From CAZMGT01 sp964565895 (GTDB lineage Bacteria > Armatimonadota > Zipacnadia > UBA1398 > CAZMGT01), in the NCBI GenBank assembly GCA_964565895.1, contig CAZMGT010000012.1:1-64000 (forward strand): a stretch of 64,000 bases of DNA, read 5' to 3'. Under the pieces are notes generated by a model. That model was not told the DNA's origin, did not search any database, and saw only the letters and a list, made by a program, of their open reading frames with translations. Shown here one piece after another: positions 1 to 7,369 of the stretch. Both the position numbers and the translations under genes were made by a program. How positions within the stretch are numbered: the first letter of the stretch is position 1; every line of letters begins with the position of its first letter.

Positions 1-83
1 CACCAAGCGAGGAAAACTGAAGGTCTTGCGCGCAGCAGTGCGGAAAGCCCCAAAGAAAACCTTTTTCCCGCGGAGGGGAAGCA

Positions 84-2633
84 ATGCGTCGGGCAAGTTT
101 TGCCGCAATCTTTGTATTCATCCTATCCTGTGTTAGCGCAAGCGCCGGTTTGGCCCAGGGCGCGCCGCGGGCCACAGCCCAGGCGACAAAGCAAGCCCAG
201 CCCAAGCGCGCGGCGCGCGCCCGCCGCCAGCGGGCAGGCTTGCCCACGCGCGCGGGCACGCCGCTTTTTGACATCCCCGGGGCGCTCGCCGGCGAAGTCC
301 CCTCGGAGCGCGTTACCGCGCCGGAGAAGCAGAGCGACTGGCCGGCGATCGCCGCCACGCCCAGCGGGGCGATTTGGTTTGCCTATGTGCAGTGGAACGG
401 CAAGGATGCAGACCAGGTGCTCGTGCGCCGGCGCTCGCCGGAGGGGAAGTGGGGGCCGCCTGTCGCCCTAGATGACGGCTGCTGGGACCACTATTGGCCC
501 GCGGTTGCTGCACGGGGCGAAGACGCGCTTGTCCTCTGGTCTGCGCAGAGAACGGGGAACTTCGAGCTTTACGCGGCAACGGTGCGCCCCGACGGGACAG
601 CGACCGCCCCGGAAAAGCTTACCGACGCCCCCTACGCCGACTTTCACGTGCGCGCGGTAGCCGACAAGAAGGGCAATGTGACCATCGTTTGGCAGTCGTT
701 CCGCAACGGGCAGAGCGACGTTTATGCGCGGCGGCTCGTGGGCGAGCAGTGGGGGCCCGAGATCCGCGTCTCGCCGAGCGAGACGAACGACTGGCTGCCC
801 GCCGTGGCGCTCGATTCCGCGGGTAACGCGTGGATCGCCTGGGACAGCTACGAGCACGGCAACTACGACGTGTTTTTGCGGCGGCTGAGCGGGGAGAAGT
901 TGGGCGAGGTCGTTGCGATAACCACGGAGCCCGAGGCCCAGTTTCACGTCTCTGTCGCTGTTGACGGCCAGGACCGCGTATGGGTCGCCTGGGACGAGGC
1001 GGAGATTAACTGGGGGAAGGACTGGTCGCGCTCTAGCGCTGCCCCGGGGAGCATGGGGCTGCACTACTCGCGCAAGCTTAACCTGCGCGTGTTCGATGGC
1101 GCGCGCGTGCTTAAGCCCACGGCGGACCTGCAGAAGATCATGGTCGGCCGGTTAAAGCAGTTCGCCGAGCTTCCCCACCTCGCGTTCGACGGCAACGGCG
1201 CGCTGTGGATGGTGTTTCGCCACTGGACCATCGCCATCCCCACGGAGATGTACCACTTCTACGCCATCACCCTCACTCCGCAGGGGTGGACGAAGCCGCT
1301 GCTGCTGACCAACAGCTCCGGGCGAAACACGCAGTTTGCCTCGCTCGCGCTCTTGCCGAACGGGCGGCTCGCCGTGGGCTATGCCAGCGACGGCCGCGCG
1401 CCGGACCACCTGCCCACGGGCGACCCCATCCATGCCTTGCCCTACAACGGCTATCTCGCGGTGCTTCCGCTGGGCCAGCGCGCGCCGGTGGAGCTCGCCG
1501 CGGTGGAGCTTCCCCCGCCCCAGGTGCCGCCGCCCCCGCGGCCGCGCTATACGATGACCGTGGGCGGCAAGACGTATACCCTCCTTTGGGGCGACTGCCA
1601 CCGGCACACGGACATCCGCGGGCACAGCGGGGCGGACGGGTCGATCCTCGACACCTACCGCTATTGCCTGGACGCCGCCCCGCTGGACTTCGAGGGCATG
1701 GGCGACCACAACCAGGTTACCGCCGGGTCGTGGCCGGACGGCCTGCGCGACTATCAGTGGTGGTATACGCAGAAGCTGGCCGACGTGATGCATCACCCGC
1801 CAACGTTCGTTGGCGTCTACAGCTACGAGCACAGCCTGGGCAGCCCGAGCGGGCACCGGAACATTATTTTCCTCAAGCGTGGGGGCCCGCTGCGTATTGC
1901 CGACCGGAGCAAGGGGAGCGAGGACAACCTGCCCCCGCGGCTGTGGGAGTGGGTGCGGGGCAACCCCCTGAAGCAGTTGGGGCAGAAGGTAGTTATCGTT
2001 CCGCACACGTTCGCCGCGGGGCCGCTTGCCGAGTGGAACTGGCCCAACCCGCCGTTCGACTGCTTGCTTGAGATCTACCAGGGCTGCCGTGGGAGCTATG
2101 AGGCACTGGGGCTGCCCCCTGGGGAGAAGCGCGGGCCGACGCAGACGACCAAGCCCGGCCACTTCGCCCAAGACGCGCTTGCCCGGGGCAACCGCTACGG
2201 GTTCGTGAGCTTCAGCGATCACCGCTCCACGCACAACAGTTTCGCCTGCGTGTGGGCCGAGGAGGTTAGCCGCAGCGGGGTGATTAACGCAATGCTCGCC
2301 CGGCGCACCTATGCGGCAAGCGACGAGATCCTTCTCGAGGTCACTGCGGACGGGCACATGGTCGGGGAGGAGTTTACCGCGAGCAAGCCACCGGTGATCA
2401 AGGTCCGCGTTAAGGCGCCGGATACGATTTTGCGCGTGGACGTGTGCAAAAACGCCCGCTATATCTACACCATTACGCCGAACAAAAAAGAGTGCAGCTT
2501 TGAGTTTGTGGACAGGAAGATCGAGCCCGGGCTGTCCTATTACTACGTGCGTGTAATGCAGCGCGACCCGGACAAGCCGGACGGCGATCCCGAGATGGCC
2601 TGGGCCTCGCCGTTTTACGTGAACTATAAGTAG
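84..2633 (+). CDS. Secreted beta-propeller protein with C-terminal DUF3604/PHP-like domain
   Basis: 849 residues. The N-terminus is a Sec signal peptide (hydrophobic stretch about residues 8-24). Residues about 85-450 hold repeats of roughly 55 residues with phrases such as DWPAIAA, HYWPAVAA and DWLPAVALD, as in BNR/PD40-type propeller blades. From about residue 500 comes a metal-binding-looking block: GDCHRHTDIRGHSG, then GMGDHNQ, VPHTF and SFSDHRSTHNS near 710. This is the pattern of DUF3604, a PHP-like phosphoesterase-type domain. The substrate is unknown. The ATG is preceded by GGAGGGGAAG. It is the first of three co-directional genes, 67 nt before an exported dehydrogenase and then a sulfatase, so a role in extracellular glycan or sulfate/phosphate-ester metabolism is an inference from context. 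Confidence 0.8.
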   Translation: MRRASFAAIFVFILSCVSASAGLAQGAPRATAQATKQAQPKRAARARRQRAGLPTRAGTPLFDIPGALAGEVPSERVTAPEKQSDWPAIAATPSGAIWFAYVQWNGKDADQVLVRRRSPEGKWGPPVALDDGCWDHYWPAVAARGEDALVLWSAQRTGNFELYAATVRPDGTATAPEKLTDAPYADFHVRAVADKKGNVTIVWQSFRNGQSDVYARRLVGEQWGPEIRVSPSETNDWLPAVALDSAGNAWIAWDSYEHGNYDVFLRRLSGEKLGEVVAITTEPEAQFHVSVAVDGQDRVWVAWDEAEINWGKDWSRSSAAPGSMGLHYSRKLNLRVFDGARVLKPTADLQKIMVGRLKQFAELPHLAFDGNGALWMVFRHWTIAIPTEMYHFYAITLTPQGWTKPLLLTNSSGRNTQFASLALLPNGRLAVGYASDGRAPDHLPTGDPIHALPYNGYLAVLPLGQRAPVELAAVELPPPQVPPPPRPRYTMTVGGKTYTLLWGDCHRHTDIRGHSGADGSILDTYRYCLDAAPLDFEGMGDHNQVTAGSWPDGLRDYQWWYTQKLADVMHHPPTFVGVYSYEHSLGSPSGHRNIIFLKRGGPLRIADRSKGSEDNLPPRLWEWVRGNPLKQLGQKVVIVPHTFAAGPLAEWNWPNPPFDCLLEIYQGCRGSYEALGLPPGEKRGPTQTTKPGHFAQDALARGNRYGFVSFSDHRSTHNSFACVWAEEVSRSGVINAMLARRTYAASDEILLEVTADGHMVGEEFTASKPPVIKVRVKAPDTILRVDVCKNARYIYTITPNKKECSFEFVDRKIEPGLSYYYVRVMQRDPDKPDGDPEMAWASPFYVNYK

Positions 2634-2700
2634 CGCGCAGGAGCGCTGCCTGCTGCGCGGTCGCGGAGCGGCCCGGCTTGTGTTTTGGGAGGAGAGGCCT

Positions 2701-3681
2701 GTGAGCTTTGAGGCCTGCGTTTTGCTTCTCTGCGCGGCGCTCGTTGTGCCGCTTTGCGCCGCTGCCGCCGGCCAGCAAGGGGGCCGCGAGCTGCGCATCG
2801 GAATGATCGGGCTAGACACCTCGCACGTCGTCGCGTTCACAAATCTGCTCAACGACCCAAGCAACCCCGACCATGTCCCTGGGGCGCGTGTCGTTGCCGC
2901 CTATCCCGGAGGCAGCCCCGACGTGCCGGCGAGCGCCAACCGCCTGGAAAAGTTCACCAACGAGCTGCGCCAGCGCGGCATCGAGATCGTCGAGGACATC
3001 CCCACCCTATGCTCCATGGTGGACGCGATAATGCTCGAGAGCGTGGACGGGCGCAAACACTTGGAGCAGGTGCGGCCCGTGTTTGCCGCGCGCAAGCGCG
3101 TGTTTATCGACAAACCGTTCGCGGCGAGCCTGGCCGACGCACGGGAGATCGTGCGTCTGTCGCGCGAGAGCGGCGTGCCGTTTTTCAGTTGCTCGGCCTA
3201 TCGCTGCTCACCTGAGTTTCGCGCCCTGCGCGGCGGCAACGAGGAGATCGGCAAGCTGTTAGGGTGCGACGCGCTCTCGCCCGCGCCCGAGGAGCCCACC
3301 CATCCCCCTTACTTCTGGTACGGCATCCACGGGGTGGAGGCCCTGTATACCGTCATGGGGCCGGGCTGCGAGTGGGTGCAAACGTTTGCCTCGCAGGACA
3401 GCGACGTCGTCGTCGGCCGCTGGCGCGACGGGCGGATCGGAACGTTTCGCGCGGTGCGCAAGGGCAAGGTAACGACCCAGGTTACCGCCTATGGCGAGAA
3501 GAAGACCGTCACCACCACGGGGACGATCTATCGCCCCCTCGTGCAGGCGATCGTCGAGTTTTTCCGCACGGGCGAGCCGCCGGTAGCTCCTGAGGAGACG
3601 CTGGAGATCGTCGAGTTCATGACCGCGGCGGGCTTGAGCAAACAGCGTGGGGGCGAGCGCGTATATTTGGCGGAGCTTTAG
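2701..3681 (+). CDS. Exported Gfo/Idh/MocA-family oxidoreductase, atypical nucleotide-binding loop
   Basis: 326 residues. The GTG at 2701 is chosen because GGGAGGAGAGG lies just upstream; an in-frame GTG at 2680 has no such site. A Sec-type signal (hydrophobic residues about 5-20) precedes the Rossmann region. Where family members usually have GxGxxG this one has GMIGLDTSHV, and the usual EKP motif reads DKPFA. The family oxidises or reduces sugars and inositols with NAD(P), but the altered loop leaves cofactor use uncertain. It lies 67 nt after the propeller/PHP-like gene and 90 nt before a sulfatase, consistent with one transcription unit for processing sugar derivatives outside the cytoplasm (inference). 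Confidence 0.75.
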   Translation: MSFEACVLLLCAALVVPLCAAAAGQQGGRELRIGMIGLDTSHVVAFTNLLNDPSNPDHVPGARVVAAYPGGSPDVPASANRLEKFTNELRQRGIEIVEDIPTLCSMVDAIMLESVDGRKHLEQVRPVFAARKRVFIDKPFAASLADAREIVRLSRESGVPFFSCSAYRCSPEFRALRGGNEEIGKLLGCDALSPAPEEPTHPPYFWYGIHGVEALYTVMGPGCEWVQTFASQDSDVVVGRWRDGRIGTFRAVRKGKVTTQVTAYGEKKTVTTTGTIYRPLVQAIVEFFRTGEPPVAPEETLEIVEFMTAAGLSKQRGGERVYLAEL

Positions 3682-3771
3682 CGAGTCCCAAGCGAGGGCC
3701 CCGTTTGCGGCGGGTGTTGGGCGCGGGCGCTTTAGCTCCGCGCGAGCAGTGAGAGGAGACGGTGAGGAGCG

Positions 3772-5187
3772 ATGGCCCTAACCAGGCGCAGGTTTTTAAC
3801 AAGTGTTTGCGCGGCGCTGGCTAGCTTTGCCCCGAGCGCCAAGCTTTTCGCCCGAGGAGACGACCCCCCGAACTTTCTGCTGATTATGGCCGACGACTTG
3901 GGGGCGAAGGAGCTTCGCTGCTATGGCAACCGCGAGCACCGCACGCCACACCTCGACCGCCTTGCCGCCACGGGAGTAATGTTCAAAACCTGCTGGGCCA
4001 CGCCCATGTGCTCGCCCACGCGGGCGGAGATCATGACCGGGCGATATGGCTTCCGCACGGGCTGGTATCACAACAACATGAAGTTTCCCGTGGGCGCGGC
4101 GGGCATTCACCTGGGCAAGAGCCAGCTAATTTTCGCCGAGCTGCTAAAAGGCGCGGGCTATGCTACCGCGGTGAGCGGCAAGTGGCAGCTTCCGGGCAAG
4201 CTGCCCACGCTGTGCCACGACTTTGGCTTTGACGAATATTGCATTTGGGCGCAGGTCAACCAGCTTCCGCCCGGGGCGCGCTACGACGGGCCGGTCGACA
4301 TTGTCCCCGGCAATACCTCGCGCTATTGGCACCCGTGCGTCCTGCGCAACGGAAAGCACGTTTCCACGACCGACGCCGACTATGGCCCGGACATTTTTTG
4401 CGCGTTTGTCATCGACTTTATGCGGCGCATGCGCGACAGGCCGTTTTTGGCCTATTACCCGATGTGCCTGACGCACGGGCCGCACGATCCCACGCCCGAC
4501 CCGGAGCATCGCGGAGGCAAGACCGCGGGCGGGTTTGCCGCCTGCGTGGAGTATATGGACGTAATCGTCGGCCGGCTCGTTGCCGCGCTCGATGACCTGG
4601 GGCTGCGTGAGAAAACGGTGCTTATGTTTACCGCGGACAACGGCACGGCGGGCTCGGGCAAAACCCAACCCACAGAGCTCGGAGCGCGTGTGCCGTTGAT
4701 CGTCAACTGCCCGGGCCGCGTTCGCGCTCTGGGGCCGAGCGAGGCGCTGGTTGACCTTTCCGATGTGCTCCCCACGCTCGCCGAGCTTTCCGGGGCGAAA
4801 ATTCCCGAAGGCTATACCATCGACGGCAAGTCGTTCGCACCCGTGCTCCGCGGCGAGGCACGCAGCGTGCGAAAGTGGATTTTCAGCTACATTGCCCAGT
4901 ATCGTATGCTCCGCGACGAGCGCTGGCTTTTGGAGCGAAACACGATTCACCAGTTCGGCAGGCTTTATGACTGTGGCGACAGCCGCGACGGCACGGGCTA
5001 CAGAGAGGTTACTGACTCAGCCGACCCCGAAGTTGCCGCGACGAGGGAGCGCTTTTTGCAAATCCTCGCCGGCCTTCCCGCGCCGGACCCAAACGACCCG
5101 AAGGTTAAGCGCGCGCTGGAGCGTATTGCGGCGCAAAAGAGGCGCAGGCAGGCGATTAGCAGAGCCAAACGAGCTAACAGGCAATAA
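3772..5187 (+). CDS. Tat-exported type I sulfatase
   Basis: 471 residues. It hydrolyses sulfate esters by a formylglycine made from Cys. The N-terminus TRRRFLTSVC is a twin-arginine signal. The family core is clear: NFLLIMADDLG with metal ligands D41/D42, the signature CSPTRAEIMTG with C80 as formylglycine precursor, and MFTADNGTAG as the second metal site. The length is typical of a one-domain arylsulfatase. Substrate cannot be read from sequence. Start ATG follows TGAGGAGCG. It is last in the + strand group with the dehydrogenase and propeller/PHP-like genes. Converting Cys-type sulfatases needs FGE or anSME, and neither is in this window. Confidence 0.93.
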   Translation: MALTRRRFLTSVCAALASFAPSAKLFARGDDPPNFLLIMADDLGAKELRCYGNREHRTPHLDRLAATGVMFKTCWATPMCSPTRAEIMTGRYGFRTGWYHNNMKFPVGAAGIHLGKSQLIFAELLKGAGYATAVSGKWQLPGKLPTLCHDFGFDEYCIWAQVNQLPPGARYDGPVDIVPGNTSRYWHPCVLRNGKHVSTTDADYGPDIFCAFVIDFMRRMRDRPFLAYYPMCLTHGPHDPTPDPEHRGGKTAGGFAACVEYMDVIVGRLVAALDDLGLREKTVLMFTADNGTAGSGKTQPTELGARVPLIVNCPGRVRALGPSEALVDLSDVLPTLAELSGAKIPEGYTIDGKSFAPVLRGEARSVRKWIFSYIAQYRMLRDERWLLERNTIHQFGRLYDCGDSRDGTGYREVTDSADPEVAATRERFLQILAGLPAPDPNDPKVKRALERIAAQKRRRQAISRAKRANRQ

Positions 5188-5215
5188 GCGAGGCAAGCGC
5201 AGCGCCTCCGCCGGC

Positions 5216-5237
5216 CCTTTCGCGGCCGGGCGAAAGG
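5216..5237. terminator. Possible bidirectional hairpin between convergent genes
   Basis: CCTTTCGC and GCGAAAGG form a perfect 8-bp inverted repeat with a 6-nt loop. It lies in the 59-nt gap between the + strand sulfatase and the - strand gene that ends at 5247. There is no T-run on either side, so intrinsic termination is uncertain. Confidence 0.35.
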
Positions 5238-5246
5238 TGTCCGCGC

Positions 5247-6839
5247 CTAGGGCAGGGGGATGTTGCGCAAGACGAAGGACAGCGGGGGCGCGTCGCCTCT
5301 GCGCTCCACGCGGTGCACGGCGAGCTTTGCGGGCAGGGGGAGGCCCTTGCCGCGGATGTCCACTCTCGCTGTCGTGGTCAGCACCCGCTGTTCGCCCTCC
5401 GCGCGCACCTTCGTCTGCCACATCGCGTTAATGCGCAGCCCGTTGCCCGTTGTCGTCGTCCCGCCGGTCCCGCCCGCAGCCAGGTTTATCGCCCACAACT
5501 GGTTCGCTTGGCCGTCCAGGAACGTCAAGCGCAGGGGCCATCGGTCGGGGGGAAGGGGCCGGCCACGCGGGTTGCCCTGCACCGTGCGCTCGATGGTCAG
5601 CTCGCAGTGGAGCAGTTGAGGCGAGCGCTGAACCTTGTCCACGCGCACGCGGCACTCGCCCAGCGTGGCCTCCGCGGGGAGCGTGGCGAGGTCGATCGTT
5701 TCGTCCCAGCGCACCTCTTCTCCCCAGAGGAGCAGCTCGGCCTCGAGGCGGGACAGCGCGCGCACGTTTGGCCCGGGATCGCCGAGAAAGAGGGTCGTGC
5801 GCAAGGGAGCTTCGCCTCGGCCGTCCCCAAACGAGGCAAGCGGCATGCGCGCTTGGACGTCGCCGATGGTCATTATCGGCCGACCGGCGTCGTCGAACAC
5901 CCCGCGCAGGTGCAGCCCGCGCACGCGCTGGAGCGCGGCGATCGTCGGTGCGTCCACGATGCAGCTCAGGCTGAACGAGGAGGAGCTTTGCTTTTGCCCC
6001 GGCTGCCACAGGGGGAGGGTAAGCGTGCGCGAAACCAACACGCGCTCTACAGCAACGACATATTCGTCAACGAAGCAGCAGGGTACGTTAGGGGAGATGT
6101 ACATCCCCGGGCCGACGATGGCTACGTCGCCCTGCCGCTGCTTTACAGCAAGGCCCATGAGGCGCAGGGCAAACGCCTCCGCCGCGCCCGGGTTAACTTC
6201 GGCGAAGCCCAGGGTGATCTTCCGCTGCTTGACCTTCTCGGCAACGCCCTCCTCCCAGGCGTAGCTTGTGCCCAACGTCTCGCCCAGCGCGCGCAGCGTT
6301 TCATCATACGTCCGCTCTGCCGGGGCGAGGGTGAGCGGCTGGGGCTTAATCCCCGTCAGCTCCTGCAAAGGATCAGTAGCCCGCCGGGGCGACCTGCCGT
6401 AGGGAAAGAGGTCTACGGAAAACGCCGTGATGCGCACCATAAGGGGCATGTCGGCGAGCGCTTGCAGGGCGCGGATGGCGCGGTAGACCGCGGTTGGCTT
6501 GGCGACAAACGAGAACCTCTGGTTGGCCAGGGTATAGGCGCGGATGCGCACGCCGGCGGCCTTAGCCAGGGCGTCGGTCACCTCCTCGCCGGTCGCCTGG
6601 ACGAAGCTTAGCTCAACGGTCTTGTCCAGGGCGTCCAGGGAAATGGGGCCCTGGGGGCCTTGCCCGCGGAGGAGGCTAAGCGCGCGGCCGTTATGCTGCG
6701 CTGGCCGACCGTCGCGCCCGGCCGCGCGGGGAGCGGGGTTGCGCAAGCGTTGCACGGGATATGCCGCGCAGAGAAGGGCAAACGTAGCGGCGAGCACTCC
6801 TGCTGCGAGCACGGTGAGCTTTTGCGTTCGCCTTGCCAC
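5247..6839 (-). CDS. Secreted or anchored protein of unknown function with STN-like region
   Basis: 530 residues; I do not recognise the whole protein. The N-terminus has a basic start and a hydrophobic segment (about residues 8-26), so it is exported or anchored. Residues about 70-130 (ISLDALDKTVELSFVQATG onward, then RFSFVAKPTAVYRAIRAL) resemble the short STN/secretin N-terminal fold, in which a small alpha/beta domain evaluates non-redundant epitopes; that match is tentative. The rest looks beta-rich, and no catalytic motif stands out. The GTG start is preceded by GGAGGTGC. It is divergent from the initiator tRNA gene and convergent with the sulfatase, so it is probably monocistronic. Confidence 0.7.
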   Translation of the reverse strand: MARRTQKLTVLAAGVLAATFALLCAAYPVQRLRNPAPRAAGRDGRPAQHNGRALSLLRGQGPQGPISLDALDKTVELSFVQATGEEVTDALAKAAGVRIRAYTLANQRFSFVAKPTAVYRAIRALQALADMPLMVRITAFSVDLFPYGRSPRRATDPLQELTGIKPQPLTLAPAERTYDETLRALGETLGTSYAWEEGVAEKVKQRKITLGFAEVNPGAAEAFALRLMGLAVKQRQGDVAIVGPGMYISPNVPCCFVDEYVVAVERVLVSRTLTLPLWQPGQKQSSSSFSLSCIVDAPTIAALQRVRGLHLRGVFDDAGRPIMTIGDVQARMPLASFGDGRGEAPLRTTLFLGDPGPNVRALSRLEAELLLWGEEVRWDETIDLATLPAEATLGECRVRVDKVQRSPQLLHCELTIERTVQGNPRGRPLPPDRWPLRLTFLDGQANQLWAINLAAGGTGGTTTTGNGLRINAMWQTKVRAEGEQRVLTTTARVDIRGKGLPLPAKLAVHRVERRGDAPPLSFVLRNIPLP

Positions 6840-6902
6840 CCGAGCACCTCCGGGGGATATTTTGTATGTTTTAAAGCGCTATTCGGCAGCATCTTGCGAC
6901 AT

Positions 6903-6924
6903 CCTTGCCCGTGCCGGGGCAAGG
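6903..6924 (-). other. Leader hairpin upstream of the secreted unknown gene
   Basis: CCTTGCCC and GGGCAAGG form a perfect 8-bp stem with a 6-nt loop, 64-85 nt upstream of the GTG at 6839 on the - strand. No T-run follows. It may be a 5' UTR structure of that gene or an operator; nothing in the sequence decides between them. Confidence 0.3.
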
Positions 6925-6992
6925 GCGGTGAGCAATATAGGCGGATAGCGGCCGCCTCGCTCAACGTTTTCTTGCACAAAGCTCCAAAATGC

Positions 6993-7021
6993 TTGACATT
7001 GCTCGGGCGGCGTGGTAGATT
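6993..7021 (+). promoter_or_regulatory. Sigma-70-type promoter of the initiator tRNA gene
   Basis: TTGACA (6993-6998) is a perfect -35 element. A 17-nt spacer leads to TAGATT (7016-7021), which matches the -10 consensus at four of six positions. The tRNA begins 11 nt further on, which fits transcription starting a few bases before the mature 5' end. Confidence 0.8.
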
Positions 7022-7032
7022 ATTTAGCGCGT

Positions 7033-7109
7033 CGCGGGGTGGAGCAGTCTGGTAGCTCGACGGGCTCATAACCCGTAGGTCGCAGGTTCAAATCCTGCCC
7101 CCGCTACCA
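7033..7109 (+). tRNA. Initiator tRNA-fMet (anticodon CAT), CCA encoded
   Basis: 77 nt including the encoded CCA. The anticodon CAT is at 7067-7069, in the loop CTCATAA. Two initiator hallmarks are visible: position 1 (C) cannot pair with position 72 (T), while the other six acceptor pairs are intact, and the anticodon stem ends in three G-C pairs (ACGGG with CCCGT). The D-loop AGTCTGGTAG and the T-arm GGTTCAAATCC are normal. E. coli-type initiators have C1-A72 where this one has C1-U72, but the mismatch is kept. It stands alone with its own promoter and terminator. Confidence 0.96.
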
Positions 7110-7119
7110 ATGAATGCGC

Positions 7120-7162
7120 CGGCCCTGGTGTTGAGTAAGACGCCAGGGCCGTTTCCTTTTTT
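7120..7162 (+). terminator. Rho-independent terminator of the tRNA gene
   Basis: A 12-bp stem with one G-T wobble (CGGCCCTGGTGT with ACGCCAGGGCCG) and an 8-nt loop is followed by TTTCCTTTTTT. It begins 10 nt after the tRNA CCA end, so the tRNA is a closed single-gene transcription unit. Confidence 0.85.
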
Positions 7163-7369
7163 GCGCGCCGCCGGCTTTTCGCTGTTGGCGAGCGCCCCCG
7201 CGCCGCCCCTCAGTTAAGCGGAGCCTGCCACTCTTGTTTCGTCCAAGCGCCAAGCGCGGGTTACGCACAGCCGCAGAGCCAAGGATCGGCCCGCTGCCTC
7301 CCCGAAACCTTGGCCCGCGCGAAGCAAAACAGCGGTGGAGTTTCCTGCGCAAAAGGGGAGGCGGCGGCA

